64,000 nucleotides of DNA from NCBI GenBank assembly GCA_903819975.1, contig CAIJFI010000007.1:183798-247797 (forward strand), in the 5' to 3' direction. Below, piece after piece: positions 55,070 to 63,879 of the stretch. Position 1 is the first letter of the stretch. Each line of letters starts with the position of its first letter. The notes beneath the pieces were generated by a model. That model was not told the origin of the DNA. It did no database searches and worked only from the letters and a program-made list of their open reading frames with translations. The stretch is from an uncultured Bacteroidota bacterium (GTDB taxonomy: Bacteria > Bacteroidota > Bacteroidia > Chitinophagales > Chitinophagaceae). A program made the position numbers and the translations under genes.

Positions 55070-56332
55070 ATGCAAAACACTTACACATATTGGAGAGCTA
55101 CACATCCATTGGTATTTGTTTCTGCACATTTAATTGTTGGCACATTAATAGCTCAATTATTTCCTCAGTACTCTAATGAAATAATAAAACAGTGCTCCAT
55201 ATTTGTCTTTTCAATAAGCCTTATAGTTATATTTTTCATTTCTAAGTGGGGAAAAAATTTAGCAATACATGCATTTCTCATTTCAATAATTATGATTAGT
55301 TGGGGGATTGTAATTTATTTTAATGCTCAAATAAATCCTATCTTTTCAATACCCTACCCTCATAATATAATTACATGTTTCCAAGGATGGGTAATTGAAA
55401 AAATTAACAAGACCATTATTTCAAAAGAAGCAAATGGTTTTGCGCTAGCTATCTTACTTGGGGTGAAAATTAATATGGATAAGCATCTAGTGACTGCTTA
55501 TACGCAATTAGGCATTATCCATATTATTGCAATTAGTGGTATGCACTTAGAAATTCTTTTTAAAAATCTTAAGCGCATAACTGGACTCCTTCCTAGAAAT
55601 AAAATCTTTTTAATTCTAGAGCTAATTATACTATTAATATGTGTCTGGACCTATACCCTAATGGCTTTTGCAAGTCCTTCTATAGTAAGGGCTTCCGTAT
55701 TTTTTACCATATTTACAGTTGGCAAGTTTATTGGAGCAAATACTTTTATGTTAAATACTATTGCCGGCGGCCTTCTAGTTTTAATATTGTTTGACATAAA
55801 TGGCATTCATAATATTGGATTGCAACTTTCATATGCAGCAGTCATTGGAATAAATTTATTTTATAACCCGCTATCTCAACTAATTAGTATTAATAACCCT
55901 ATTATTAAATTTTGTTGGAGCAATTGCTGTGTAAGTGTTGCAGCACAACTAACCACCTTCCCAATTTTAGCTATTCATTTTCACCAAGTTGCTGGTTGGG
56001 TACTTGTAAGCAACTTTATTATGGTACCCTTAAGTAATTTTATTTTATACGCATTGGGCTTATTATTAATCCTTCCTTATCAGTTAAAACTAACTTTCAT
56101 ATGGGGACGAATTACCGAAAAGTATATCTTGTTTTTTAACCAAATGGTAAGTGGTTGGTTTAGTCATACAAAAGCAGGTACGGTTCAAATATCAATGGGC
56201 AAATCAGAAATAGCTTTATATTATTTATTACTGTTATTTGTGTACTTATGGTTGTATTTAAAGCGTCCGAGATATATTTTGGGGTTTTTAGGGTCTTTTT
56301 GTTGCTATTTCCTATTAAAGTTATTCAGTTAG
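55070..56332 (+). CDS. ComEC/Rec2-family competence protein, short form
   Basis: A 420-residue membrane protein. The hallmark ComEC competence-domain motif HIIAISGMHL is at 151-160, followed by membrane helices with ASPSIVRAS, GLQLSYAAVIGINLF and AAQLTTFPILAIHF. ComEC forms the channel that passes single-stranded DNA during natural transformation. The N-terminal three helices run straight into the competence domain without the usual OB-fold (DUF4131) insert, and no C-terminal metallo-beta-lactamase domain follows. The frame is intact. It is 42 nt after the RsmI-like gene. Confidence 0.88.
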   Translation: MQNTYTYWRATHPLVFVSAHLIVGTLIAQLFPQYSNEIIKQCSIFVFSISLIVIFFISKWGKNLAIHAFLISIIMISWGIVIYFNAQINPIFSIPYPHNIITCFQGWVIEKINKTIISKEANGFALAILLGVKINMDKHLVTAYTQLGIIHIIAISGMHLEILFKNLKRITGLLPRNKIFLILELIILLICVWTYTLMAFASPSIVRASVFFTIFTVGKFIGANTFMLNTIAGGLLVLILFDINGIHNIGLQLSYAAVIGINLFYNPLSQLISINNPIIKFCWSNCCVSVAAQLTTFPILAIHFHQVAGWVLVSNFIMVPLSNFILYALGLLLILPYQLKLTFIWGRITEKYILFFNQMVSGWFSHTKAGTVQISMGKSEIALYYLLLLFVYLWLYLKRPRYILGFLGSFCCYFLLKLFS

Positions 56333-56360
56333 CCCTATTTTTTGTGGAAAATCAGCAGAA

Positions 56361-56388
56361 TTGAAAAATATGGAAGGACTTAACTTTG
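56361..56388 (+). promoter_or_regulatory. Full promoter of purH, 3 nt before ATG
   Basis: TTG (56361-56363), a 17-nt spacer and TAACTTTG (56381-56388) match the Bacteroidota -33/-7 consensus completely. The purH ATG at 56392 follows after three bases, so the mRNA is predicted to be leaderless. Confidence 0.75.
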
Positions 56389-56391
56389 CAT

Positions 56392-57876
56392 ATGGAAAAG
56401 AAAATACAATCGGCCCTTATCTCTGTATTCTACAAAGACGGCTTAGAACCCTTAGCAAGAACCTTACATAACTTAAATATTACCATTTACTCTACAGGAG
56501 GAACTCAAAAATTTTTAGAGGATTTAGGTATTCCTTGTGTATCAGTAGAAAGTGTAACAGGCTACCCTTCTATTTTAGGTGGCCGCGTAAAAACATTACA
56601 CCCATCTGTTTTTGGTGGAATTTTAGGGCGTCGTTATGAAGCACAGGATTTGGAAGAAATGGCACAATTCAAAATTCCAGCATTAGACTTGGTCATTGTA
56701 GATCTATATCCATTTGAAGAAACATTAAGAACAACAGACGAAGAGAAATTAATAATTGAAAAGATTGACATTGGCGGACCCTCTATGATTCGTGCTGCAG
56801 CAAAAAACTTTAGAGACTTAGTGGTATTGTCTGCAAAAGATGATTATCAAAAGTTAAATGCAATGTTAGTTGCACAAAACGGGACTACTACATTAGAGCA
56901 AAGAAAAGCATTTGCTGCTAAGGCTTTTGAAGTAGTAATGCATTATGATATTGCCATTAGCAATTACTTTAATCCGGCAGCTGGCAAAGTTTTACGTTAC
57001 GGCGAAAACCCTCATCAGGTTGCAACGTTTTATGGCAATTTAGAAAACTGGTTTACCCAATTAAATGGCAAAGAATTATCCTATAATAATTTAGTAGACG
57101 TAGACGCCGCAATTGCATTAATTGGCGACCTTCCTAAAACTAGCTTTGCAATAATCAAGCATACCAATGTTTGTGGTGTTGCCCAAAGAAATACTGTTTT
57201 TGAAAGTTGGACTGCCGCACTAGCTGGTGATCCAGAAAGTGCTTTTGGCGGTGTATTAGTAACCAATGGTACAGTTGACAAAGCAACAGCAGAAGCAATT
57301 CAAGAAATATTTTTTGAAGTACTAATCGCACCTGCATTTGAAGCAGATGCTTTAACTATTTTATCTTCTAAAAAGAATAGAATTTTACTTCAAAGCAAAG
57401 AAGGCGTTGCGTTTAAACCAACTCAACAAAAATCTATTTTAAACGGAACCTTAGAACAAGGATTAGATACAGGTAATTATACTAATTGGGACGAAGTAGG
57501 AGCGAGACCTTGTACAGAAAAAGAAAAAGAAGATCTAGTTTTTGGAAATATTATTTGCAAGCATTTAAAAAGCAATGCCATTGCATTAATTAAAGACAAG
57601 CAATTAGTGGGCAAAGGTTGCGGTCAAACTTCAAGAGTAGATGCATTAAGACATGCCATTGAAAAGGCAAAACAATTTAAGTTTGATTTAAAAGGAGCTG
57701 CATTGGCTTCAGATGCATTCTTCCCATTTGACGACTGTGTAAGAATCGCACACGAGGAAGGCATTGAAGCTTATATACAACCAGGCGGATCGGTGAGAGA
57801 CAAGGACAGTATTGCTTATTGCATGGAAAACGGATTGGCAATGGTAATGACACAATTAAGACACTTCAAACATTAA
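56392..57876 (+). CDS. purH: Bifunctional AICAR transformylase/IMP cyclohydrolase
   Basis: A 494-residue enzyme for the last two steps of IMP synthesis. The N-terminal MGS-like IMP cyclohydrolase domain (1-190) contains YSTGGTQKFLEDLGIP, RVKTLHPSVFGGIL and DIGGPSMIRAAAKN; the AICAR transformylase domain has YGENPHQVA and IIKHTNVCGVA (catalytic Lys-His) and ends with QPGGSVRDKDSI. The ATG at 56392 is chosen because the two upstream codons in frame (TTG CAT) overlap the -7 box. Confidence 0.97.
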   Translation: MEKKIQSALISVFYKDGLEPLARTLHNLNITIYSTGGTQKFLEDLGIPCVSVESVTGYPSILGGRVKTLHPSVFGGILGRRYEAQDLEEMAQFKIPALDLVIVDLYPFEETLRTTDEEKLIIEKIDIGGPSMIRAAAKNFRDLVVLSAKDDYQKLNAMLVAQNGTTTLEQRKAFAAKAFEVVMHYDIAISNYFNPAAGKVLRYGENPHQVATFYGNLENWFTQLNGKELSYNNLVDVDAAIALIGDLPKTSFAIIKHTNVCGVAQRNTVFESWTAALAGDPESAFGGVLVTNGTVDKATAEAIQEIFFEVLIAPAFEADALTILSSKKNRILLQSKEGVAFKPTQQKSILNGTLEQGLDTGNYTNWDEVGARPCTEKEKEDLVFGNIICKHLKSNAIALIKDKQLVGKGCGQTSRVDALRHAIEKAKQFKFDLKGAALASDAFFPFDDCVRIAHEEGIEAYIQPGGSVRDKDSIAYCMENGLAMVMTQLRHFKH

Positions 57877-57895
57877 TTGTTAATAATAATTATAA

Positions 57896-58822
57896 ATGTC
57901 TAGTCAAAAGAAAGCATACTTAGCACTTACGGTCACCAGCATTGTTTGGGGAACTACTTGGGTTGCAAGTAAAATGGGTGTAAAACATATGCCTGCTTTT
58001 GAATTAGCTAGTATTCGTCAATTCTTAGGAGGGAGCATTTATGTGATTTTCTTTTTGATAAAGGGCGAAAAACTTCCAACTAGGAAACAATTTTTATGGT
58101 TAATACCTATGGCATTTTTAATGTTTGTTTCTGCAAATGGAATTGCCACTTATGGGCTTCAATTTATAACTAGCGGTCTTGCTGCACTTATCGCAGCATT
58201 ATATCCTTTGTCGGTTGTACTTATTGAAAGGTTTTATTTTAAAGCCATCAAGATTACCGCTCCAACTTTAATTGGATTGTTACTAGGTTTACTTGGCATT
58301 GGATTTATTTTTTACAAAGACAGCTTACAAGTACACGGGTCAAATTATATGTTAGGTGTAGGATTATCAATGTTTGCAATGTTTTGTTGGAGTATCGGAT
58401 CTATCTTAATCGCAAGAAATAAAACAGACATGAACGCCTACAATTCTATTGGATGGCAAATGCTAATAAGTGCAGCATGCATGGCTTTATACACATTGTA
58501 CTCTGGCAACTATATTCCTTTTAATCAAATACCAGCAATCTCTTGGGGTGCCATTATTTATATGGTAATTGGAGGTTCCATATTTGCATTTGTATCATTC
58601 ATTTATAGCATGAAACACTTGCATCCTGCAATTGCATCCCTATATGCTTATATCAACCCTATCGTAGCAATATGGGTGGGCTCATTGCTTTTAGGAGAAG
58701 CAATGACATGGAATAGTATCATTGGTACAATTTGTACACTTGTAGGAGTATACTTAGTAAATAGAAGTTTGAAAAAACAGAAAGATCCAGTGGAAGCTAT
58801 TTCGGATGCAGATGCGATGTAA
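57896..58822 (+). CDS. EamA/DMT-family permease
   Basis: A 308-residue inner-membrane transporter with ten helices arranged as two five-helix EamA repeats (starting VWGTTWVASKMGVKHMP and WSIGSILIARNKTDM). The family exports amino acids or other metabolites; the substrate cannot be assigned. It is 19 nt after purH and perhaps cotranscribed. Its stop abuts the stop of the convergent LutB-like gene with no gap. Confidence 0.9.
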   Translation: MSSQKKAYLALTVTSIVWGTTWVASKMGVKHMPAFELASIRQFLGGSIYVIFFLIKGEKLPTRKQFLWLIPMAFLMFVSANGIATYGLQFITSGLAALIAALYPLSVVLIERFYFKAIKITAPTLIGLLLGLLGIGFIFYKDSLQVHGSNYMLGVGLSMFAMFCWSIGSILIARNKTDMNAYNSIGWQMLISAACMALYTLYSGNYIPFNQIPAISWGAIIYMVIGGSIFAFVSFIYSMKHLHPAIASLYAYINPIVAIWVGSLLLGEAMTWNSIIGTICTLVGVYLVNRSLKKQKDPVEAISDADAM

Positions 58823-60202
58823 TTAATTCTTATGTTGTTCTTTCCAAAGTTGATTAAATGTTTTTTTAGGAAACACCAATGGCGCTCTTTGTGCACTCCA
58901 GCCCTTAAACATTTTATTGACTATCCAATTTTTTATAGGAGCTGTTCCTTGATTCATTAAACGACGACTTAATGAACCTTGCTTCCAAATTTTCCAGGCA
59001 AATTTTTCGCCATAATCACTTTCACCTGCAGCTACCGACTCACGACGATTTTCCAAAAGTAGTTCATGTAAATTAATGCGTACTGGACAAACCTCAGTAC
59101 AATTACCACATAAACTAGATGCATAGCTTAAGTGCTTATAGTCGTGCATGCCGCGTAAATGCGGTGTAATTACGCTTCCAATAGGGCCACTATAAGTGGT
59201 TTCATATGCGTGTCCGCCAATATTTTTATAAATAGGACAAGCATTTAAACAAGCGCCGCATCTAATACAATATAATGCTTCTCTACTTTTATTATTTGCC
59301 AATAATTCGGTGCGTCCGTTGTCTAATAGAATCACGTACATGTCTTCAGGACCATCTACTTCATCTGCCTGTCTAGGTCCTGTAATAATACTGTTGTAAA
59401 CTGTAACTTGTTGACCAGTACCAAAAGTTGAAAGTAAAGGCCAAAATAAGCCAAGGTCATTAATAGATGGAATTACTTTTTCAATACCCACAATTACTAT
59501 ATGCGTATTAGGCATGGAAGCAGATAATCTTGCATTGCCTTCATTTTCGGTTAAGGCAATTCCGCCAATATCAGATAAAATAAAATTAGCACCAGTAATA
59601 CCAATCTCGGCATTGGCGTATTTTTCCCTTAAATTTTTTCTTGCCACCAAGGTCAATTCCTCAGGCGTTAAATTAATATCGGTGCCTAATTTTTCAGCGA
59701 ATAATTTAGCAACATCTTCTTTGCTTTTATGCATAGCAGGCGTTACAATATGATAAGGCGCCTCTCCGTCTAACTGTTGTATATATTCTCCTAAATCAGT
59801 TTCTACACTCTCAACCCCAATAGATTCCAAGTAAGCATTTAAGTGAATTTCTTCCGTAACCATGCTTTTACTTTTTACAATTGACTTGCATTTTTTTTCT
59901 TCACAAATCTCACCAATAAAATTTAAAGCTTGTTCACTATCCTCGGCCCAAAATACTTTTGCGCCACGTTTTGTAATTTGTTCTTCAAACTGCGTTAAGT
60001 ATAAATCCAAATGTTCAATCGCCTCCCATTTTCTATTTTTTGCCAATTCTCTTACGCGCTCTAAGTCTGTAAATTGTGCTTTACCCTTTGGTACCACAGC
60101 ATTGTATTTGCCAATATTAAAATTGATTTTACGTCTGTGTTCTAGGTCAAAGGCCTTTTCAGCACTTTTTTTAGAAAATGAATCTGCGTAGATACTTCGC
60201 AT
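58823..60202 (-). CDS. LutB-like LUD-domain iron-sulfur protein
   Basis: A 459-residue protein. The N-terminal LUD domain (about 60-300) is followed by two [4Fe-4S] motifs, CIRCGACLNACPIY and CGNCTEVCPVRI, then a C-terminal segment. LutB with LutA and LutC oxidises lactate to pyruvate. Neither partner is in the window, so lactate use is likely but unproven. It follows the DUF3109 gene by 10 nt. The C-terminal 70 residues contain several Trp and Arg typical of the family. Confidence 0.9.
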   Translation of the reverse strand: MRSIYADSFSKKSAEKAFDLEHRRKINFNIGKYNAVVPKGKAQFTDLERVRELAKNRKWEAIEHLDLYLTQFEEQITKRGAKVFWAEDSEQALNFIGEICEEKKCKSIVKSKSMVTEEIHLNAYLESIGVESVETDLGEYIQQLDGEAPYHIVTPAMHKSKEDVAKLFAEKLGTDINLTPEELTLVARKNLREKYANAEIGITGANFILSDIGGIALTENEGNARLSASMPNTHIVIVGIEKVIPSINDLGLFWPLLSTFGTGQQVTVYNSIITGPRQADEVDGPEDMYVILLDNGRTELLANNKSREALYCIRCGACLNACPIYKNIGGHAYETTYSGPIGSVITPHLRGMHDYKHLSYASSLCGNCTEVCPVRINLHELLLENRRESVAAGESDYGEKFAWKIWKQGSLSRRLMNQGTAPIKNWIVNKMFKGWSAQRAPLVFPKKTFNQLWKEQHKN

Positions 60203-60212
60203 TAATAATTAA

Positions 60213-60797
60213 TTATTTTTTTAGAAGATGTTTTGCGGATGCGTCCAATGTCTCATAAAACTCTTCACCATATTTTCTTATAATGGACTCTTTTAAAAAT
60301 ACGTAAGCTGGTACTTTTAATTTCACGCCCAATGAACAAGCTGCAGCACATAAATCCTCTCTTGGTTCGTAGTTTAAATACTCAACCCCAGGGTCTGACT
60401 TACTCTTAGTTATTTTAATAGGAAACAGATGGCAACTAATTGGTTTCTTCCAAGGGATTTTCCCATCATTATAAGCTTGTTCAAATGCACATTTAATTAT
60501 TCCTTTTTCATCCTTATAACCATATGCGCAAATTTGGCCATTAATAGTTGGTGTCACCCATCCAAATTCACGATCATACATAAATTGTCCTACCTGCTTC
60601 ACTTCCTTAATTCCTTCCTTGGTCATATAAGGTTCAACAATGTCATAGTATTCTTTAATGTAATCTTTTTCTTTATTCTCTAATGGAGCGCCAGCATCTC
60701 CATCTTCGCAACACCCCCCTTTGCATTTAGTTAAATCACAAACAAATTGTTCTTCAACAATCTCATCACTCACCAAAACCGAATCAATAATTATCAT
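60213..60797 (-). CDS. DUF3109 family cysteine-rich protein
   Basis: A 194-residue protein with eight or more conserved Cys residues, including CDLTKCKGGCC near residues 20-30 and CAYGY, CAFEQ, CHLFPI and CAAACSL later. These resemble the YkgJ/DUF3109 zinc- or iron-binding domains. The function is unknown. It lies 27 nt after gldD and 10 nt before the LutB-like gene, so it could be cotranscribed with both. Confidence 0.85.
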   Translation of the reverse strand: MIIIDSVLVSDEIVEEQFVCDLTKCKGGCCEDGDAGAPLENKEKDYIKEYYDIVEPYMTKEGIKEVKQVGQFMYDREFGWVTPTINGQICAYGYKDEKGIIKCAFEQAYNDGKIPWKKPISCHLFPIKITKSKSDPGVEYLNYEPREDLCAAACSLGVKLKVPAYVFLKESIIRKYGEEFYETLDASAKHLLKK

Positions 60798-60824
60798 AGC
60801 TAGAATTGTGATGTAAAGATATAA

Positions 60825-61412
60825 TTATTTCCAACGAAAAGTATTTACTAAGTGTTTAAGATCCTTAAAAAGAAATGCATTCACTGGAGCCAAAGAATCC
60901 TCATTTGGGGTTGTGTCAAAATAAAGGGCTCCTCTAAAAAAATGACGGGTTGAATCTGTTAAGAAAAACTGGTAACTCGTTGCGACATTCCCTCCAATAT
61001 GAAAAAAAACGCCATGCACTCCACTATCGGTCGTAAACAAGGAGTCCTCTATTACACTAGCCTTGCTGTTGTGATTATTTGCAAAGGTGTATGCATCTTT
61101 AATCAGGGTATCTAGCTGATGGGGCCCGATATTGCGATAGCTAACATAAATAGTAGCTTCGTTTTGGGGGAAATTAATATTAATCCAATCTTTTGTCTGT
61201 GTGTTATCTCCAAAATAATTCACTTTGTTGTTTATTTGGGCATAAACTGGATATTCAAAAGTATAAGGATACCCAGGTAATTCAAAAGACTGATATTTTT
61301 TTTCTGGAAACGTAATTAGACTATATCCTTTTGTCTTTGGAGCAAACGGGCTATTGCATGCAATTGTAAAAAACAAGCCAACCGTCAATAATATAAATCC
61401 AATCTTATGCAT
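60825..61412 (-). CDS. gldD: Gliding motility lipoprotein GldD
   Basis: A 195-residue lipoprotein (Cys19 after TIAC) with the GldD N-terminus (KTKGYSLITFPEKKYQSF). GldD is needed for gliding and type IX secretion in Flavobacterium. In other, non-gliding members of the phylum it serves type IX secretion only. The start overlaps the gldE stop (8 nt), so translation is coupled. Whether this strain glides cannot be told from this window. Confidence 0.9.
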   Translation of the reverse strand: MHKIGFILLTVGLFFTIACNSPFAPKTKGYSLITFPEKKYQSFELPGYPYTFEYPVYAQINNKVNYFGDNTQTKDWININFPQNEATIYVSYRNIGPHQLDTLIKDAYTFANNHNSKASVIEDSLFTTDSGVHGVFFHIGGNVATSYQFFLTDSTRHFFRGALYFDTTPNEDSLAPVNAFLFKDLKHLVNTFRWK

Positions 61413-62760
61413 TTTCGCTAGTACTTGTAACTTGAGGGGTGATTATTAATTGAATTTTGTGAATTCTATTCTTTTGAATCTCCATCACTGTAAAACTAAA
61501 TTGTTTGTATTTAACTACTTGTTGCAAGGCAGGAAATGCTCCTGCTAATTCTAAAAACAAACCTGCCACTGTATCGCTCTCGCCTTTTACTAAGTCAAAG
61601 AAATTAGTAGACAAGTCAATAAAATTACATAGGTCAATAATGGTAGTTTTCCCTTCTACTAAATAATGAAAGTCATCTATTTTTTTAATCATAGATTCTT
61701 CTTCATCAAATTCATCTTTAATATCTCCAACAATCTCTTCTAATATGTCTTCTAACGTAATTATTCCACTGGTTCCGCCAAACTCATCCACCACAATTGC
61801 AAAGTGAATTCTTTTTAACTGAAACTCCTTTAATAAATCCTCAATCATTTTTTGTTCATGTACAAAGAATGCAGGTCTAATTAAAATATCCCATTTAAAA
61901 TCTTGCGGCTCGTTAATATGAGGCAATACATCCTTTGTGTGAATCATACCTACAATAGTATCCAGGTCTTCTTTAAAAACAGGGAATCGGCTATAATTAT
62001 GTTCTTTTATATGTTCTAACAATTCATGAAAATGAATTGACTCTTCCACACCATACACATCAAGCCTGGTTTTCATAATTTGTTTAACCGAGATATTCCC
62101 AAATTTCACAATTCCTTTTAAAATCTTTTTTTCGTTTTCTTGTTGGTTAGGAGAACTGGTTAAATCTATCGCATGGTCCAATTCCTCCATACTATAAGTT
62201 GAACCATATGACTTATTGGCTAATTTATTTTCAATAATATTGGTGTACTTAACCATGATACTACTTGGCTTGGAAAAAATAAAATATACCACTTGAATAA
62301 TGCCGCCAAAATCTTGAGCAAAACGAATATTATTTTGAGTAGCCATCACCTTGGGCAAAATTTCTCCAAAAAATAAAAGCAATAATGTAACAGCAATTAC
62401 TTTTATGATAAACTCAATGCCCGGAATGCCAATTTGATCAAATACAAATAGGTGATTTATTAAAATATTTGCAATTAATATTATGCAGATATTAATAAAG
62501 CTATTTGCAATTAACATGGAAGTAAGTAGTTTTTTAGGATTGTCTAATAAACTTACAATTCGCTTTAATGCCTTATTATGTTTTGTCTTTAATACTTGAA
62601 TGTCTTTATAGGACAAAGAGAAAAAAGCAACTTCTGAACCTGCTATCGCAAATGAGAGAAACAAAAGCACGCACATTAGCAATATCAAGGAAACATCTTG
62701 CTGAATAGGTGTGTTATTGCTGATAGTTAAAAAAAATATGTTACTCGAGTGATATTCCAA
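61405..62760 (-). CDS. gldE: Gliding motility protein GldE (CNNM/CBS-domain membrane protein)
   Basis: A 451-residue inner-membrane protein. The N-terminal DUF21/CNNM domain has about four helices (ISLILLMCVLLFLSFAIAG to LLLLFFGEILPKVMA); two CBS domains follow (about 205-330, including GMIHTKDVLPHI and RIHFAIVVDEFGGTSGIITLEDILEEIVG), then a CorC/HlyC domain. The start is TTG at 62760; the next in-frame ATG would cut into the first helix, and a stop lies upstream. The start codon is therefore less certain than the gene. Confidence 0.9.
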   Translation of the reverse strand: MEYHSSNIFFLTISNNTPIQQDVSLILLMCVLLFLSFAIAGSEVAFFSLSYKDIQVLKTKHNKALKRIVSLLDNPKKLLTSMLIANSFINICIILIANILINHLFVFDQIGIPGIEFIIKVIAVTLLLLFFGEILPKVMATQNNIRFAQDFGGIIQVVYFIFSKPSSIMVKYTNIIENKLANKSYGSTYSMEELDHAIDLTSSPNQQENEKKILKGIVKFGNISVKQIMKTRLDVYGVEESIHFHELLEHIKEHNYSRFPVFKEDLDTIVGMIHTKDVLPHINEPQDFKWDILIRPAFFVHEQKMIEDLLKEFQLKRIHFAIVVDEFGGTSGIITLEDILEEIVGDIKDEFDEEESMIKKIDDFHYLVEGKTTIIDLCNFIDLSTNFFDLVKGESDTVAGLFLELAGAFPALQQVVKYKQFSFTVMEIQKNRIHKIQLIITPQVTSTSENA

Positions 62761-62808
62761 TTTGGGATTATTTGCTGCGGAAAGTTACCAATAAAATAAC
62801 ACATTTCA

Positions 62809-63879
62809 TTAGCCTAAGTGCCCTTGTTCTTCTAAAAAGCTGTTAATGGTTTTGGGGAATGTATACTTTTTTAATGCACGCTTGCTTACCCAGTCCCCTT
62901 TTGCAAATACTGCAGGGATTGATTTTAATTCAACCAATACAAAACGGACTGTCAATAATTGATGCGTTAATTGTTGTTGGTAAATTTTCGTTGACGATTT
63001 TGAAAGCACTAATTTAGGCTCAATCAATAATTGATTAGATAATACCTCATTAAAATAAATGTCATCCTGGGTCACTAATTTTTCATTCTCCACTAAATAA
63101 AACTGAAACAATTCAGCCCATATATCACCTTGCTCTCTTTTTTGAATAAACCATTTGTTATTAACCGTAAAACAGAAATAGTCAAAATATCTTTTCTTTT
63201 TTTGAATAACTTTTAGTTTAATTGGCAACTGCCCCACTTTATTTTGATTAAATGCCACACATGTTTTTTGCATGATACACTCAGAACACAATGGTGACAA
63301 GGGTTTACAAACAGTTGCTCCGAAATCCATTAGTGCTTGATTGTAAATTCCTGCTTTCTTATTTGCTAAATTTTCAGATGCAATTTTGTTAAAAATTTGA
63401 ATTCCTTCTTTGGTATCTGTTGGTGTATGTATACCATAATATCTTGCAAAAACTCTAAATACATTCCCATCAACAACTGCATGCGGAAGATTGTAAGCAA
63501 AGGAAGCAATTGCAGCTGCAGTATATGGACCTACCCCTTTTAAGGATAATAAATCCTCATAACTACTAGGAAAAACTCCTTTCAAATTGTTTACAATATG
63601 CCTTGCAGTGAATAATAAATTTCTACATCTGTTGTAATAGCCTAAGCCCTCCCATAATTTAAACACCTGATTATCCTTTGCAGCAGCTAATTTTTGAATA
63701 GTCGGGTATTCAATTAGAAACCTTTCATAGTAAGCCCAACCCTGTTCCACCCTGGTTTGTTGTAAAATAATCTCACTTAACCATATTTTATAAGGATCCT
63801 TTTCTCCTTTCCAAGGCATTGGCCTATGATTGGAGTTTTTATCCCATTTTAGAAGCAAATCGCAGAAAATTGTATTCAT
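62809..63879 (-). CDS. mutY: Adenine DNA glycosylase MutY
   Basis: A 356-residue base-excision repair enzyme removing adenine mispaired with 8-oxoguanine. Catalytic Glu is in EIILQQTRVEQG, the helix-hairpin-helix is LKGVGPYTAAAIASFAY, catalytic Asp is in VDGNVFRVFARY, and the cluster ligands follow the CX6CX2CX5C pattern (CKPLSPLCSECIMQKTC). The C-terminal NUDIX-like domain (about 225-350) recognises 8-oxoG. The ATG at 63879 is preferred over an in-frame TTG three codons upstream. It is the first gene of a mutY-gldE-gldD run. Confidence 0.95.
   Translation of the reverse strand: MNTIFCDLLLKWDKNSNHRPMPWKGEKDPYKIWLSEIILQQTRVEQGWAYYERFLIEYPTIQKLAAAKDNQVFKLWEGLGYYNRCRNLLFTARHIVNNLKGVFPSSYEDLLSLKGVGPYTAAAIASFAYNLPHAVVDGNVFRVFARYYGIHTPTDTKEGIQIFNKIASENLANKKAGIYNQALMDFGATVCKPLSPLCSECIMQKTCVAFNQNKVGQLPIKLKVIQKKKRYFDYFCFTVNNKWFIQKREQGDIWAELFQFYLVENEKLVTQDDIYFNEVLSNQLLIEPKLVLSKSSTKIYQQQLTHQLLTVRFVLVELKSIPAVFAKGDWVSKRALKKYTFPKTINSFLEEQGHLG

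Noticed and set aside
55070..56332. comEC as a pseudogene
   Set aside because: The frame is uninterrupted, with no domain remnants before or after it in any frame; the short form appears genuine.
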